From an uncultured Verrucomicrobiota bacterium (lineage in GTDB: Bacteria; Verrucomicrobiota; Kiritimatiellia; CAIVKH01), in NCBI GenBank assembly GCA_937996795.1, contig CALKUH010000050.1, positions 17,088 through 81,087 of the forward strand: DNA of 64,000 nucleotides, in the 5' to 3' direction. The position numbers were made by a program, and so were the translations under genes. Within the stretch, counting starts at the first letter, position 1. Each line of letters starts with the position of its first letter. This document shows positions 22,572 through 32,471 of the stretch, one piece after another. The notes beneath the pieces are model-generated. The model ran no database searches and was not told where the DNA came from. It worked only from the letters and a program-made list of their open reading frames with translations.

Positions 22572-25564
22572 GAGGCTTGCGGATGGGAGGGATGCAGCGT
22601 CTGGCCCATGAGGTGCAGGAGCGCGGGCGGAGGATAGGGCTTGGCGAGGAATCCGTCCAGCGCCGCGAGCCGCTCGCGCCAGCGTTCGCGTTCTTGGGTG
22701 TAGCCGCTGGTCAGGAGGATCTTCAGCGCCGGGTGCCGCGCCCGGGCCTCCTCCGCCAAGTCGAGCCCGTTGCCGTCCGGCAGCACGACATCCGAAAACA
22801 TCAGCGCAAACGGGATCTCCGGCGCAAGCAGCAGCGCGCGCGCCTCCGCGACCGTGCCCACGGCGGTGACCCGGTAGTGGTTGCGATGCAGGATCCGCGT
22901 GGTGAGTTCGCGCACGCCCGTCTCATCCTCGACCACCAGAATGTGTTCGCCGCGCCCCTCCAGCCCCCGCGCCACCGTGGTGGCGGCGGGGTCCGGCGAC
23001 GCCGGAAGCGCCCCGGTCTCCTCCGTCGGCAGGTAGATGCAAAAGGTGCTGCCCTCGCCAGGCGCGCTGTGCACCTCGATGAACCCCTCGTGCTGGCGCA
23101 CGATGCCGTACACCACCGGAAGACCGAGCCCGGTGCCCCTGCCCGGTTCCTTTGTGGTGAAGAACGGCTCGAACAACTGCTCCCGCACCTCGGGGGTCAT
23201 GCCGACGCCGGTATCCTGCACGCACAGGCGGACGAAGCGGCCCGGCCGCGCGCCGGGCACGGGCGGCAGGGCCCCGTCCTCCAGGCACACCACGCTCGTG
23301 GCGAAACGCAGCAGGCCCCCGCCGGGCATCGCGTCGCGGGCGTTGATCGACAGGTTGACGAGGATCTGTTCGAGCTGGCCGGCATCCGCGCGGATGGGGG
23401 GCAGCTGCTCATCGAAGTCCGTTTCGATGCGAATGTTTTCCCCCAGCAGCCGGTGCAGCAACTTGGCCGCGCCCCTGACGATTTCGTTGAGCGCGAGGGA
23501 CTCCACATGCATCTTCTGGCGCCGCCCGAAGGCCAGCAGCTGGCGCGTGAGCGCGGCGGCGCGCTGGGCGGCCCGGTCGATTTCCAACACGTCGCTCCGA
23601 CGCGGGTCGCCCTCCGCGATTTCGGAGAGCAGGATCGCGCTGAACCCGGTGATGGCCTGGAGCAGGTTGTTGAAATCGTGCGCGATGCCCCCCGCCATTC
23701 GCCCGATGCTCTCCATCTTCTGGGCCTGCCGGAGCTGCAACTCCAGCGTCTTTTGCTCGGTGACGTCCTGTTTGATCGCGATAAAATGCGTCAATTTCCC
23801 CGCGCTGTCCCGCACCGGCGTGATGGTCATTTCCTCCGTGACCAGCGACCCGTTCTTGCGGCGGTTCGTGATCTCGCCGCGCCAGACCAGCCCGGCGGTG
23901 ATCGTCTTCCACATCGTGTCGTAGAACGCGCGCGCGTGGACGCCGGAGGCGAGCAGGGACGGCGTCTGGCCGACGACCTCGTGTCGCGCATAGCCCGTGT
24001 GGCGGCAGAACGCATCGTTCACCCACAGGATGCGGCCCTGCGCGTTGGTGATGACGATGCTGTTGGCGGCGGCGCCCAGCGCCGTGCGCTGGAGGCGCGT
24101 TTCCTCCTCCGCCCCCTCGCGCCGGATCGCTTGGGCGATCAACTGCGCGGCGAGGCGGAGGATTTCCTTCTCCGGCGCGGTCCAGCGACGCGGCACGCGG
24201 CCATCCGCGAAACAGATGAAGCCCCACCACGCCCGGTCCGCGACAATGGGCGCGAGGTGCACCGAGAGGATGCCGCGTTCCGCCAGCATCCCGCGCGCGG
24301 GCTCCGGCAATTCTTCAACGACGCCTCCAACCGTTTCCCCTTTCGCAAGCCGGTCGCACCAGTCTTCGAGGCCCGCGAGGGACAGGTTGCAGGAAAACGG
24401 GCGCCCGGGTTCCGCGAGCGGCGCGTGCGTGGGCGCGTTCCATTCGCAGCGCAGGGTGCTTTCCTGCGCGCCGCCCCCGGCGTCCACCTGTTGGAATAAC
24501 GCGACGCGGCTGACCTCGGCCGCAAGGCCGAGCTCGCGGAGGAACGGATCGATGTGGCGGGTCCAGCCCTCGTCGCGCATCAGGCGCTCCGCCGCCGTCG
24601 CGGCGGCCGCAAGCAGGGCGTCGCGACGCCGTGTGCCCTGCGCGAAATCGGCGTTCATCCGCTCCTGCAGCTTGGCGTGGATCGCGGTGGTGATCGCGGG
24701 CAGCAGGTTGTGCAGGATATTCCGGTCCCGGTCCGTCAGCGGCGGATCGTCCGCATACGCCTGCACGGCGACCACCCCGAGCGCCGCATTGCCGTAGCGC
24801 AGCGGGCCGCCGAGCCACTGGCGCGGGCGCGCGCCCAGGACCTCCGCCGCGCCGCTCGCCTCAAGCGCCGCGAGCCCGGCCTCGTCGAGCAGCACGGTCT
24901 CTCGGCCGTTCATCGCATATTCGGTGAGCCCGCGCCCCGGCCGCTTGCACGGCGGCGCCGGGTCCGCGCGGTCCACCCAGCATGGAAAATACAGGGCGTC
25001 GTGCTCCCGGCTGTAGAGGGCGATGTAGAAGTGGCGGGCGGGCATCACGGCGGCGAGGGCCTCGTGGATCTCGCCGCCCAGCGCCTCGACCGAGGTGGCG
25101 GCAGGCGCGGCTCGCGCAATCCGCTGTTCCGCCGCGCGGATGGCATCGCCGAGCGCGCGCTCCCGCAGGTCGCGGGCGGTGATGACGACCGTGCGCCTGC
25201 CCTCGAACACGAAATCGTGCGGGGCGCACTCCAGCGGCACCGCGGACCCGTCCCGATGCAGCGCCCGGAAGTGGATCGCGTAGCGCGCCTCCGGATGGCG
25301 GAGGTAATCGGTGAGTTCCGCGGCGGCGCGGTCACGGTCCTCCGGGTGCACCAAGTCGAGCACGTTCAGCCCCCGCAGCGCGTCGGGGTCGTGCCCCAGC
25401 ACCGCGCGCACGGCCTCGCTGGCCTGCAACAGCGAGCCGTGTTCATCAAGGACCACCTGCACGTCAAAGCCGTTCCGCCACGCGGCGGCTCCCAGCCGGT
25501 CCATCGTGTCCGCGCCGCCGATGTCCCGGCGGCCCTGCCCTGTGCGTTCACCCGAAATCGTCAT
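22568..25564 (-). CDS. Soluble hybrid histidine kinase (PAS, GAF, GAF, PAS, HisKA, HATPase, REC)
   Basis: A 998-residue kinase without a signal peptide or membrane helix. Domains in order: PAS (about 30-140, with LVHPEDRDRAAAEL), two GAF domains (about 160-310 and 330-490), PAS with PAC (about 495-610, VNDAFCRHTGYARHEVVGQT), HisKA with His629 (GIAHDFNNLLQA), HATPase with NLSINARDAM and DTGVGM, and a receiver whose acceptor is the Asp of MFSDVVLPDG (about 923). The pattern is that of cytosolic multi-input sensors. It overlaps the next kinase gene by four bases and is divergent from the third kinase (140-base gap), so two kinases are made from one transcript. Confidence 0.9.
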   Translation of the reverse strand: MTISGERTGQGRRDIGGADTMDRLGAAAWRNGFDVQVVLDEHGSLLQASEAVRAVLGHDPDALRGLNVLDLVHPEDRDRAAAELTDYLRHPEARYAIHFRALHRDGSAVPLECAPHDFVFEGRRTVVITARDLRERALGDAIRAAEQRIARAAPAATSVEALGGEIHEALAAVMPARHFYIALYSREHDALYFPCWVDRADPAPPCKRPGRGLTEYAMNGRETVLLDEAGLAALEASGAAEVLGARPRQWLGGPLRYGNAALGVVAVQAYADDPPLTDRDRNILHNLLPAITTAIHAKLQERMNADFAQGTRRRDALLAAAATAAERLMRDEGWTRHIDPFLRELGLAAEVSRVALFQQVDAGGGAQESTLRCEWNAPTHAPLAEPGRPFSCNLSLAGLEDWCDRLAKGETVGGVVEELPEPARGMLAERGILSVHLAPIVADRAWWGFICFADGRVPRRWTAPEKEILRLAAQLIAQAIRREGAEEETRLQRTALGAAANSIVITNAQGRILWVNDAFCRHTGYARHEVVGQTPSLLASGVHARAFYDTMWKTITAGLVWRGEITNRRKNGSLVTEEMTITPVRDSAGKLTHFIAIKQDVTEQKTLELQLRQAQKMESIGRMAGGIAHDFNNLLQAITGFSAILLSEIAEGDPRRSDVLEIDRAAQRAAALTRQLLAFGRRQKMHVESLALNEIVRGAAKLLHRLLGENIRIETDFDEQLPPIRADAGQLEQILVNLSINARDAMPGGGLLRFATSVVCLEDGALPPVPGARPGRFVRLCVQDTGVGMTPEVREQLFEPFFTTKEPGRGTGLGLPVVYGIVRQHEGFIEVHSAPGEGSTFCIYLPTEETGALPASPDPAATTVARGLEGRGEHILVVEDETGVRELTTRILHRNHYRVTAVGTVAEARALLLAPEIPFALMFSDVVLPDGNGLDLAEEARARHPALKILLTSGYTQERERWRERLAALDGFLAKPYPPPALLHLMGQTLHPSHPQAS

Positions 25565-25704
25565 GGCGCCATCAATTGATGGCGAGTGTACCCCGCGCGA
25601 GGCGCATCATCTACTGCATTTCTGCGGGCGGCGCGGGCGGGACGCCCGGGCGCGCATTCACGCTGGCGGGCGGGGCGGCGCTTCGCCATACTAAAAAGCT
25701 GCCC

Positions 25705-28422
25705 ATGTCATTCCGGTTCACACACGTTTATCGCCTTGCGCTGGGGGCGCTCGCCCTCGCGCTGGCGTCCGTGCTTTTCCTGTGGGGACCCTCCCCGCGC
25801 GAGGCGGCGCTGCTGGCGGGCGCGGCCTTCGGCGCGGGCCTGGTGCTGCTGGTGGCGCAGGAGTTCCAGCAACGCCGCCGGCTGCGCCGGTTTACGCAGG
25901 CGATCCGCCAGGTCCGTGGACAGGCGGATTTCGGCGCGCGGGTGCCGGAGGCGGATGATCCCGAGCTGGCCGAGCTCGCGGGGGAAATCAACGGCCTGCT
26001 CGGCACCCTCCAGCGCGTGCATGAGAAGCTGCTGGGCATGAACGCGGAACTTGAGCAGCGCGTGGCCGAGCGCACGGCGGAGGTCGAGGAGAGCAAGGCG
26101 ACGCTGGCGGCGGACGCCGCGCGCCGCATCGAGGCCGAGCGCGCCACGGCGGAGCGCGAGCGCGTGTACCGCACGCTGCACGAATTGTCCCCCACCGGCA
26201 TCCTGCTGGAGTCCGAGGACGGCGTGATCCTCGACGCGAACCAGGCCATCTGCGACGCGCTGGGCTTCACGCGTGAGGAGCTGGTGGGCCGCAATGTGCG
26301 CTCGCTCCCGCCGCCGGGCGACCTCCCGCGCGTGGAGCGCGATCTCGAGTCTCTGCTCGAGGGCCACACGCTCTTCCACGAGGTGCGCAACATCCGCAAG
26401 GACGGGCGCGAGTGTTCCATGGAGCTGCGCGAGCGCGCCATCACGCTGCCGGACGGACAGCGCCGCATCATCGTCGCCGCGAACGACATCACCGCGCGCA
26501 AGGCCGCGGAGGCGCGGCTGCGCGAAAGCGAGCACCGCTACCACACGCTGTTCAACACGCTGATCACCGGGTTCGGCCTGCACGAGATGGTCTATGACGC
26601 GGACGGGCGCGCGGTGGACTACATCTTCCTCGACGTAAACCCCGCGTTCACCGCGATGACCGGCCGCCGCCGCGACGAGGTCGTGGGCCGCCGCGTCAGC
26701 GAGGTGTTTCCCGGCACGGAACAATCGTGGATCGAGCGCTACGGCGAGGTCGCGCGCACCGGGCGGGCCATCGCATTCGACAACTATTCCAGCGCCCTGC
26801 AAAAGCACTTTTCCGTCATTGCCTACAGCCCGCAGCGCGGCCAGTTCGCGGTGAATTTCATCGACATCACCGAGCAGCGCCGCGCGGAAAGCCAGCTCAA
26901 GCTGCAGGCCACGGCGCTGGAGTCGTCCGCCAACGGCATCATGATCGTGAACCGCGCGGGCGTCATCACCTGGGTCAACCGCGCCTTCACCCAGCTCACC
27001 GGCTACGCCCGCACGGAGATCGAGGGGCGGACGCCGAATGTCCTCAAATCCGGGCGGCACGGTCCCGCGTTCTATGCAGAGTTGTGGACGACGGTCACCG
27101 AGGGCCGCATGTGGCGCGGGGAGCTGGTCAACCGCCGCAAGGACGGCTCGCTGTACCTGGAGGAGATGACGATCACGCCGGTGCTGGACGAACAGGGACG
27201 CGCGGATTATTTCGTCGCGATCAAGCAGGACATCACCGAGCGGCGCGACCTGCAGCAGCAGTTGTTCCAGGCGCAGAAGATGGAGGTCATCGGGCGCCTC
27301 GCCGGCGGCATCGCGCATGACTTCAACAACCTGTTGCAGGCCATCACCGGCTTCAGCCACCTGCTGCTCGAAAGCCTCGACACGCACAGCCCGCACCGCG
27401 CCGATGTGCAGGAAATCGAGCGCGCCGCGCGCCGCGCGTCCGACCTGACGCGCCAGCTGCTCGCCTTCAGCCGGCGCCAGATGATCGAGACGCGGGCGGT
27501 GGATCTCAACGCGCTGGTCGAAGGCACCGAGAAGATGCTCCAGCGCCTGATCGGCGAGGACATCGAGCTCGTGCTCGACCTGGAGAAGGACCTCGAACCC
27601 GTCCGCGCCGACGCCGGCCAGATCGAGCAGGTGCTCGTCAACCTCACCGTCAACGCGCGCGACGCGATGCCGACGGGCGGGCGGCTCACCGTCAGCACCA
27701 GCAGCATCGTCCTGCTCAAGGAGGACACGCTGTTCAAGCCGGACGCCCGCCATGGGCGCTTCGCCGTGCTCTCCATCACCGACACCGGTTTCGGCATGAC
27801 GCCGGATGTGCAGGAACACATTTTTGAGCCGTTCTTCAGCACCAAGGGCCCCGGGCGCGGCACCGGGCTCGGGCTCTCCGTGGTGTACGGCATCATCCAG
27901 CAGCACGAGGGCATGATCCGCGTGTACAGCGAGGTCGGGCAGGGCTCCACCTTCCGCATCTACCTGCCGATCACCTCGGAGCAAAGCCGCGAGGCGGATG
28001 TGCCCGCCGAGGCTTCGGACAAGGTGCTGGCGCGCGGCCGCGGGGAGCGCATCCTGCTCGTCGAGGACGAGGCCGGCGTCCGCGATTTCGCCCTCAGCGC
28101 CCTCCGGCAATATGGCTACGACCCGATCCCGGCATCCAGCTACGCCGAGGCCGAGACGGTCTTTGCGGAGCATGAGGGCCGGTTCGATCTCCTCTTCACC
28201 GATGTGGTCCTGACCGACCAGACGGGGCTCGACCTCGCCGCCACGCTGCGCCGGAAGCGCCCCGACCTGCGCCTGCTCTTCACCAGCGGATACATGGACG
28301 AAAAGTCGCGCTGGCCGGTCATCCGCGACCGGGGCTATCCCTTCCTGCAAAAGCCCTATCCGCTCGACAGCCTGCTGCGCACGCTGCGCGCCGTGCTCGA
28401 CCACCCCCCGCCCGGGGCGTAG
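25705..28422 (+). CDS. Membrane hybrid histidine kinase (2 TM, PAS x3, HisKA, HATPase, REC)
   Basis: A 905-residue hybrid kinase. Two adjacent hydrophobic helices (about 10-50) are followed by a HAMP-like and coiled-coil stretch, three PAS/PAC domains (about 150-265, 270-385, 390-515), HisKA with His538 (GIAHDFNNLLQA), HATPase (NLTVNARDAM, DTGFGM, GTGLGLSVVYG), and a receiver with EDEAG and the acceptor Asp in LLFTDVVLTDQ (about 832). The start at 25705 (MSFRFTHVYR) is chosen because it begins just before the first helix; an upstream in-frame ATG adds an unrelated extension. The C-terminal half is closely related in sequence to the divergent 998-residue kinase, suggesting duplication. A PstS-like gene follows on the same strand 84 bases later. 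Confidence 0.9.
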   Translation: MSFRFTHVYRLALGALALALASVLFLWGPSPREAALLAGAAFGAGLVLLVAQEFQQRRRLRRFTQAIRQVRGQADFGARVPEADDPELAELAGEINGLLGTLQRVHEKLLGMNAELEQRVAERTAEVEESKATLAADAARRIEAERATAERERVYRTLHELSPTGILLESEDGVILDANQAICDALGFTREELVGRNVRSLPPPGDLPRVERDLESLLEGHTLFHEVRNIRKDGRECSMELRERAITLPDGQRRIIVAANDITARKAAEARLRESEHRYHTLFNTLITGFGLHEMVYDADGRAVDYIFLDVNPAFTAMTGRRRDEVVGRRVSEVFPGTEQSWIERYGEVARTGRAIAFDNYSSALQKHFSVIAYSPQRGQFAVNFIDITEQRRAESQLKLQATALESSANGIMIVNRAGVITWVNRAFTQLTGYARTEIEGRTPNVLKSGRHGPAFYAELWTTVTEGRMWRGELVNRRKDGSLYLEEMTITPVLDEQGRADYFVAIKQDITERRDLQQQLFQAQKMEVIGRLAGGIAHDFNNLLQAITGFSHLLLESLDTHSPHRADVQEIERAARRASDLTRQLLAFSRRQMIETRAVDLNALVEGTEKMLQRLIGEDIELVLDLEKDLEPVRADAGQIEQVLVNLTVNARDAMPTGGRLTVSTSSIVLLKEDTLFKPDARHGRFAVLSITDTGFGMTPDVQEHIFEPFFSTKGPGRGTGLGLSVVYGIIQQHEGMIRVYSEVGQGSTFRIYLPITSEQSREADVPAEASDKVLARGRGERILLVEDEAGVRDFALSALRQYGYDPIPASSYAEAETVFAEHEGRFDLLFTDVVLTDQTGLDLAATLRRKRPDLRLLFTSGYMDEKSRWPVIRDRGYPFLQKPYPLDSLLRTLRAVLDHPPPGA

Positions 28423-28506
28423 CCGCGCGGGGGCGGTCCGCGCCGCGGCTTGACCGTTCCGTCGTGCGGGTGTTGAATGGCTTCAGGCCCCAAGCGGAGA
28501 ACTGTC

Positions 28507-29358
28507 ATGAATACCTGCCGTTTCCTGTCGATCCTGGTCCTCGGGTTTGGGTTGGTGGCCCCCGCCACGGCGGAGCGCCTCGTCATCAAAGGGTCCAACA
28601 CCTTCGGCGAGGAGCTCGGCCCTCGCCTCATTGAGGACTTCAAGAAGACGCACGCGGAGTGGGAGATCGAACTCGAGTCGCGCAGCACCGGCCACGGCAT
28701 CCAGGCCCTGCTCGACGGCGCGTGCGACATCGCCCCCGCCTCCCGCTCGCTTAATGATGACGAAATCCGCCTCGCGAAATCCCGGGGCCTCACGCTGCGG
28801 GTGCACACCATCGGCTACTACGGCATCGCCGTGATCGTGCACCGCGACAACCCGGTGGGCTCGCTCGCCGACCACCAGGTGCGCGACATCTTCACCGGCG
28901 CCCTCAAGAACTGGAGCGCCGTGCGCGGGCCCGACGCGCCGATCGTTACGCATATTTCCGTGCCCGAGGCCGGCACGTACCTCGGCTTCCAAGAACTGGC
29001 GATGGACCGGCGCCCGTACCGCGCCGACGCCGTCGCGCATGAGAGCTATGCGGATATCGCCGCCGCGGTCGCGAAGGACCCGAACGCAATCGGGTATGTG
29101 TCGATGTCGCTGGCGGCCGGCCCGTCGGTGCGCGCCGTGAAGATCAACGGCGTGCCCGCCACGCCGATTTCCGTGTCGGACGACCAGTATCCCTACGCGC
29201 GCCTGTTGCGTTTCTACACGGACAAGAACCGCGAATCGCTCGCCGCCCGCGAATTCATCCGCTACGTCCGCTCGCGTCAGGGCCAGAACGTGCTGGAGGA
29301 CGCCGGCTTCGTCCGCCGCTTCCAGCGCCACCTCTCCTTCGGCATGGAAACGCAGTAA
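28507..29358 (+). CDS. PstS-like phosphate/anion-binding periplasmic protein
   Basis: A 283-residue exported protein: the signal peptide ends at APATA (about residue 22). The mature part starts LVIKGSNTFGEELGPRL, the anion loop of the PstS/SphX family, followed by ESRSTGHGIQALLDGACDIA and the PASRSLNDDE segment. DNPVGSLADHQVRDIFTGAL and IGYVSMSLA are also typical. No pstCAB genes follow, so it is a solitary binding protein. Lying after three sensor kinases, it may be a signal receptor rather than a transporter subunit (inference). Length is normal. Confidence 0.85.
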   Translation: MNTCRFLSILVLGFGLVAPATAERLVIKGSNTFGEELGPRLIEDFKKTHAEWEIELESRSTGHGIQALLDGACDIAPASRSLNDDEIRLAKSRGLTLRVHTIGYYGIAVIVHRDNPVGSLADHQVRDIFTGALKNWSAVRGPDAPIVTHISVPEAGTYLGFQELAMDRRPYRADAVAHESYADIAAAVAKDPNAIGYVSMSLAAGPSVRAVKINGVPATPISVSDDQYPYARLLRFYTDKNRESLAAREFIRYVRSRQGQNVLEDAGFVRRFQRHLSFGMETQ

Positions 29359-29377
29359 GGCTCCGCCTTCCCGCCGG

Positions 29378-30955
29378 CTACCGCTGAGGCGTGAGCTTAA
29401 CCAGCACGACATCGTTCTCGCGCAACAGCGCGCGCCCGCGCCAGACGCCGTCCGCGCCGACGTGCGTCTCGTGCTCGTGGGTCGGTGCGCCGGTCGACAG
29501 CGCCTTCAGCTCCGCCACCTGGCTGCGGGTGAGCCGGGCCGGTGCGCCCATCGCGAGATAGCGGCTGTAAGGATCGTTCACGCCGTAGCCCGCGCGGTAT
29601 TCCTCCACGCTATAGCGCCCCGGTTTCAGGCCGGCGAGCTGAAGCGCCACCGGGCCGCGCACCGCGGAGGGGCGCTCCTTGATAAAGCCCTGCTGGTTCA
29701 CCGTCTTGCCATCCGGGAACGGATGCGCGAGATCCCAGAACAGGACCTGGGCGCCGCCCCCGTCGTCGGCACAGACCCACGACGACGCATCCTCCGTCGC
29801 ATACGCGCGGTCGCCAAGCCGCTGCAGGAAGGCATAGGCCCAGTAGGCCGTCTTCTTGATGCCCTGCAGGTTCATCAGCCCGAACCCGCCGTGGAACGGC
29901 TTCATCGGGATGCCCGACTCCTCGAAGATGTCGGTGAAGACCCAGTAGGACATCGACTGCGCGTGGCCGGTGCCGAGCTTGATCTGCTCAAGGATGAACG
30001 GCGCGGAGAAGTAGTCGTCGTGCACCGGGTCGCGCGACGAGTAGGACGCGCTCCACTCGGTGAAGTGCAGCTCGCGCCCCGCGAACGCCGTTTCTTCGAT
30101 CAGCTTCCGCACGCGCCGGAAGTCCCGGCCGACCTGCCGCACGTTGTCCATCAGCTGTTGCTGCTGCGTGCCGAATTCGTCCAGCGCGCCCTTCACGTTG
30201 TAGGTGTGCGTCGAGAAGAAATCGAGCGGCACGTTTTCCTTCGCGCAGAACGCCGCGAGTTCCTGGATCCAGCCGCACCCCGCCGTGGACGGCCCGCCCA
30301 CGCGGTAGGCCGGGTCCACGCCTTTAACCGCCGCGGCCGACGCGCGGTAGAGCTCGAAATACTGCTCCTGCGTGCCGGACCAGAAGTAATTGTGGTTCGG
30401 CTCGTTCCACACCTCGAAGTACCACGTGCGCACCTCGTCCGCGCCGTAGCGCGCCGTGACATGTTCGGTGAAATCGCGGACCAGCGCGGCCCACTCGTCC
30501 ATCTGCTTCGGCGGCGTCACGTTGCCCTGCCACCAGAAGACCGTCTGGGTCCCGCTGGCGAGGGGCTTGGGCATGAAGGACAGCTCGACAAATGGTTTCA
30601 TGCCGATCGAGAGCAGGAAGTCGAAGAGCGCGTCGACGTACTGCCAGTTGAACTGCAGCGCGCCGCTCTTCGGGTCGCGTCGGCACACGCCCATGTCTTC
30701 GTGGAAGAGGCCGTGGAACCGGATGTACTCGAACCCCAGCTCCCGCCGCACCTCCGCGAGCTGCTGCTGCCAGTCCGCCCGCAGCCCCTCGTTCGCACGG
30801 CCCGCGCCGACGCACACGCGGTACGCGCGGTTCATCGGCTGCGACGGCCCCGCGAGATCCGCAGCAATCGTCCGCACGGCGGATTCACTGTCCGGACCGG
30901 GTGCAAGGGATTGCACGGCAAGCGCAACGGCGACGGTGGCCATATTCATATCCAT
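29378..30955 (-). CDS. GH39-like glycoside hydrolase, probably exported
   Basis: A 525-residue TIM-barrel glycosidase like GH39 beta-xylosidases and alpha-L-iduronidases. The acid/base glutamate is Glu185 in YFEVWNEPNHNYFW and the nucleophile is Glu300 in LHFTEWSAS, on strands 4 and 7 as expected for clan GH-A. FEYIRFHGLFHEDMGV is the strand-1/2 signature of GH39. A C-terminal beta-sandwich follows (about 400-525). The start at 30955 is chosen because GGAGA lies six bases upstream; the short hydrophobic N-terminus could be a weak signal peptide. It is not part of the long sugar operon and converges on the PstS-like gene. Substrate (xylosides, or uronic-acid-containing glycans) cannot be fixed. 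Confidence 0.85.
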   Translation of the reverse strand: MDMNMATVAVALAVQSLAPGPDSESAVRTIAADLAGPSQPMNRAYRVCVGAGRANEGLRADWQQQLAEVRRELGFEYIRFHGLFHEDMGVCRRDPKSGALQFNWQYVDALFDFLLSIGMKPFVELSFMPKPLASGTQTVFWWQGNVTPPKQMDEWAALVRDFTEHVTARYGADEVRTWYFEVWNEPNHNYFWSGTQEQYFELYRASAAAVKGVDPAYRVGGPSTAGCGWIQELAAFCAKENVPLDFFSTHTYNVKGALDEFGTQQQQLMDNVRQVGRDFRRVRKLIEETAFAGRELHFTEWSASYSSRDPVHDDYFSAPFILEQIKLGTGHAQSMSYWVFTDIFEESGIPMKPFHGGFGLMNLQGIKKTAYWAYAFLQRLGDRAYATEDASSWVCADDGGGAQVLFWDLAHPFPDGKTVNQQGFIKERPSAVRGPVALQLAGLKPGRYSVEEYRAGYGVNDPYSRYLAMGAPARLTRSQVAELKALSTGAPTHEHETHVGADGVWRGRALLRENDVVLVKLTPQR

Positions 30956-31032
30956 GGCGTTCTCCATATTTTTACGCGTCGCGAAACGGTAGTAAACAAG
31001 GGCCGCGCTGTCAGCTGGAAACGATGCTGAAG

Positions 31033-32382
31033 TTATTTCAACGGTTGCGTCTGCAGCCGCTGGAGCGCCCGGTGGCCCCACCACAAGGTGAAGAGGCCGG
31101 CGGACCAGGTCACCGCGCCGACGCCGAACCAGAGGCCGGGCGGACCGAACCAGGCGGACAGCAGCGGGTACAGCGCGAGCGGCGCGGCGATCTGGCGGTA
31201 GAGGCCGATCCAGAGCGCGTACATCGGCTGCTGCACCGCCTGCAGCAGCGACGTGGTCACGAACAGGAAGACGTACGCGAGCGAGATGAAGACCGCGATG
31301 CGCAGATACGCCGCGCCGGCGGCGATGACGGCGGGATCATTCGAGAACGCATCCAGCGCCACGCGCGCGCACAGGAAAATGCCGATCCCGCCGGCCGCCA
31401 TCAGGATGCAGCCCTCCCGCAGGGCGGTGCGCCAGACTTCGCCGACCCGCTCGATCCGCCCCGCGCCGAGGCTCTGTCCCGCGATGGCCAGCGTCGCCGA
31501 GGTCAGGCCGAGCACGGGCAGGAGGAAGACCTGTTCGATGCGCGTCGCGACGCCGTACGCCGCCACGGTGGCGTCGCCGAACCGGCTCGCGTAGTAGGTG
31601 ATGACAAAAATGCCGATGCCGATGGTCGCGTGGTTCAGCGCGGCTGGCGCGCCCTGTCCGAAGATCCGGCGGAACGGCTCCGCCCGCGGCCACAGGTGCC
31701 CCACGCTTTCGCGGTCCAACAACCCCGCGCGCACGGCGCGCCGGATCATGTAGGCGAGGCCGCCGGCCTGGATCAGGATCGTGGAGAGCGCGATGCCGGA
31801 AAGTCCCATCGCGGGCAGGCCGAACCCGCCGTACATGAACCACGGGTCGAGGCCCGCGTTCACGACCGCGCCGACGGCCAGCACGTTGCGCAGCGTGTGC
31901 GTGTCGCCGCGCGCGACGAGTCCCGCGTTCACGGCGTAGCTGCCGACAAAGAACGCCGTGCCGGCGAAAATCACGTGGATGTAGCGCAGCGCATTCTCCA
32001 GATAGGCGCCCTCCGCGCCGAGCAGCACAAACAGCGGACGCGAAAACAGCAGGCCCAGCACGGTGAGCGCGAGCGAGGCGAGCAGGCCCAGCGAAAGCGC
32101 CTGCGCCGCGAGCAGCCGCGCGCGCGGGAGGTCGCCGCGCCCGATGGCGTGCGCGATGAGGGCTGTCGTGCCCGCCCCCAGCCCCGCGCCCAGCGCGATG
32201 ATGCTGAAAAAGACGGGGAACGAAATCGACAGCCCGGCCAATGCGTCCGTGGACAGGCGTCCCGCGAAATACGTGTCGGTCAGGTTGTAGAGCGTGTTGC
32301 AGAACATCCCCACCGCCGCCGGGATCGCGATCCGCCGCAGCAGCGGTCGCACCGGCCCGGTGGTGAGGTCGTGGATGTGCAT
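31033..32382 (-). CDS. MATE-family efflux transporter
   Basis: A 449-residue multidrug/toxin extrusion (MATE/NorM-like) antiporter with twelve hydrophobic helices in two similar halves. The N-terminus (ILR-x-IAIPAAVGMFCNTLYNLTDTYFAGRLSTDALAGLS pattern, about 17-50) and the second-half counterpart (FGQGAPAALNHATIGIGIFV) are family signatures. Cation-coupled export of organic cations or similar drugs is expected. It lies 89 bases downstream of gnd on the same strand, the gap holding an inverted repeat; co-transcription is possible. Confidence 0.88.
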   Translation of the reverse strand: MHIHDLTTGPVRPLLRRIAIPAAVGMFCNTLYNLTDTYFAGRLSTDALAGLSISFPVFFSIIALGAGLGAGTTALIAHAIGRGDLPRARLLAAQALSLGLLASLALTVLGLLFSRPLFVLLGAEGAYLENALRYIHVIFAGTAFFVGSYAVNAGLVARGDTHTLRNVLAVGAVVNAGLDPWFMYGGFGLPAMGLSGIALSTILIQAGGLAYMIRRAVRAGLLDRESVGHLWPRAEPFRRIFGQGAPAALNHATIGIGIFVITYYASRFGDATVAAYGVATRIEQVFLLPVLGLTSATLAIAGQSLGAGRIERVGEVWRTALREGCILMAAGGIGIFLCARVALDAFSNDPAVIAAGAAYLRIAVFISLAYVFLFVTTSLLQAVQQPMYALWIGLYRQIAAPLALYPLLSAWFGPPGLWFGVGAVTWSAGLFTLWWGHRALQRLQTQPLK

Positions 32383-32408
32383 GTGAAGGTGCGCGCTGCG
32401 CGCGCCCG

Positions 32409-32456
32409 GGTGTCAGGTGTCAGGTTTCGAAAGGTTCCTCCCTGACACCCGAAACC
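32409..32456. repeat. TGTCAGG-type repeat with alternative hairpins (copy 2)
   Basis: GGTGTCAGG occurs twice in tandem (32409-32417 and 32416-32424) and inverted at 32441-32449; GGTTTCG (32423-32429) is inverted at 32450-32456. The two stems overlap in a way that allows alternative pairings. 32435-32450 is identical to 138-153 upstream of nth. It sits between gnd and the MATE gene and could act as an attenuator or weak terminator. Confidence 0.65.
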
Positions 32457-32471
32457 CGCTTCCTCCCCGTC

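Noticed and set aside
19596..22637. A 1,013-residue open frame on the plus strand opposite the first kinase
   Set aside because: Antisense to a gene with complete HisKA, HATPase and REC motifs; arginine- and glutamine-rich with no domain.
28507..29358. PstS-like gene as part of a phosphate transporter operon
   Set aside because: No pstC, pstA, pstB or phoU follows; the next gene is a convergent glycosidase.
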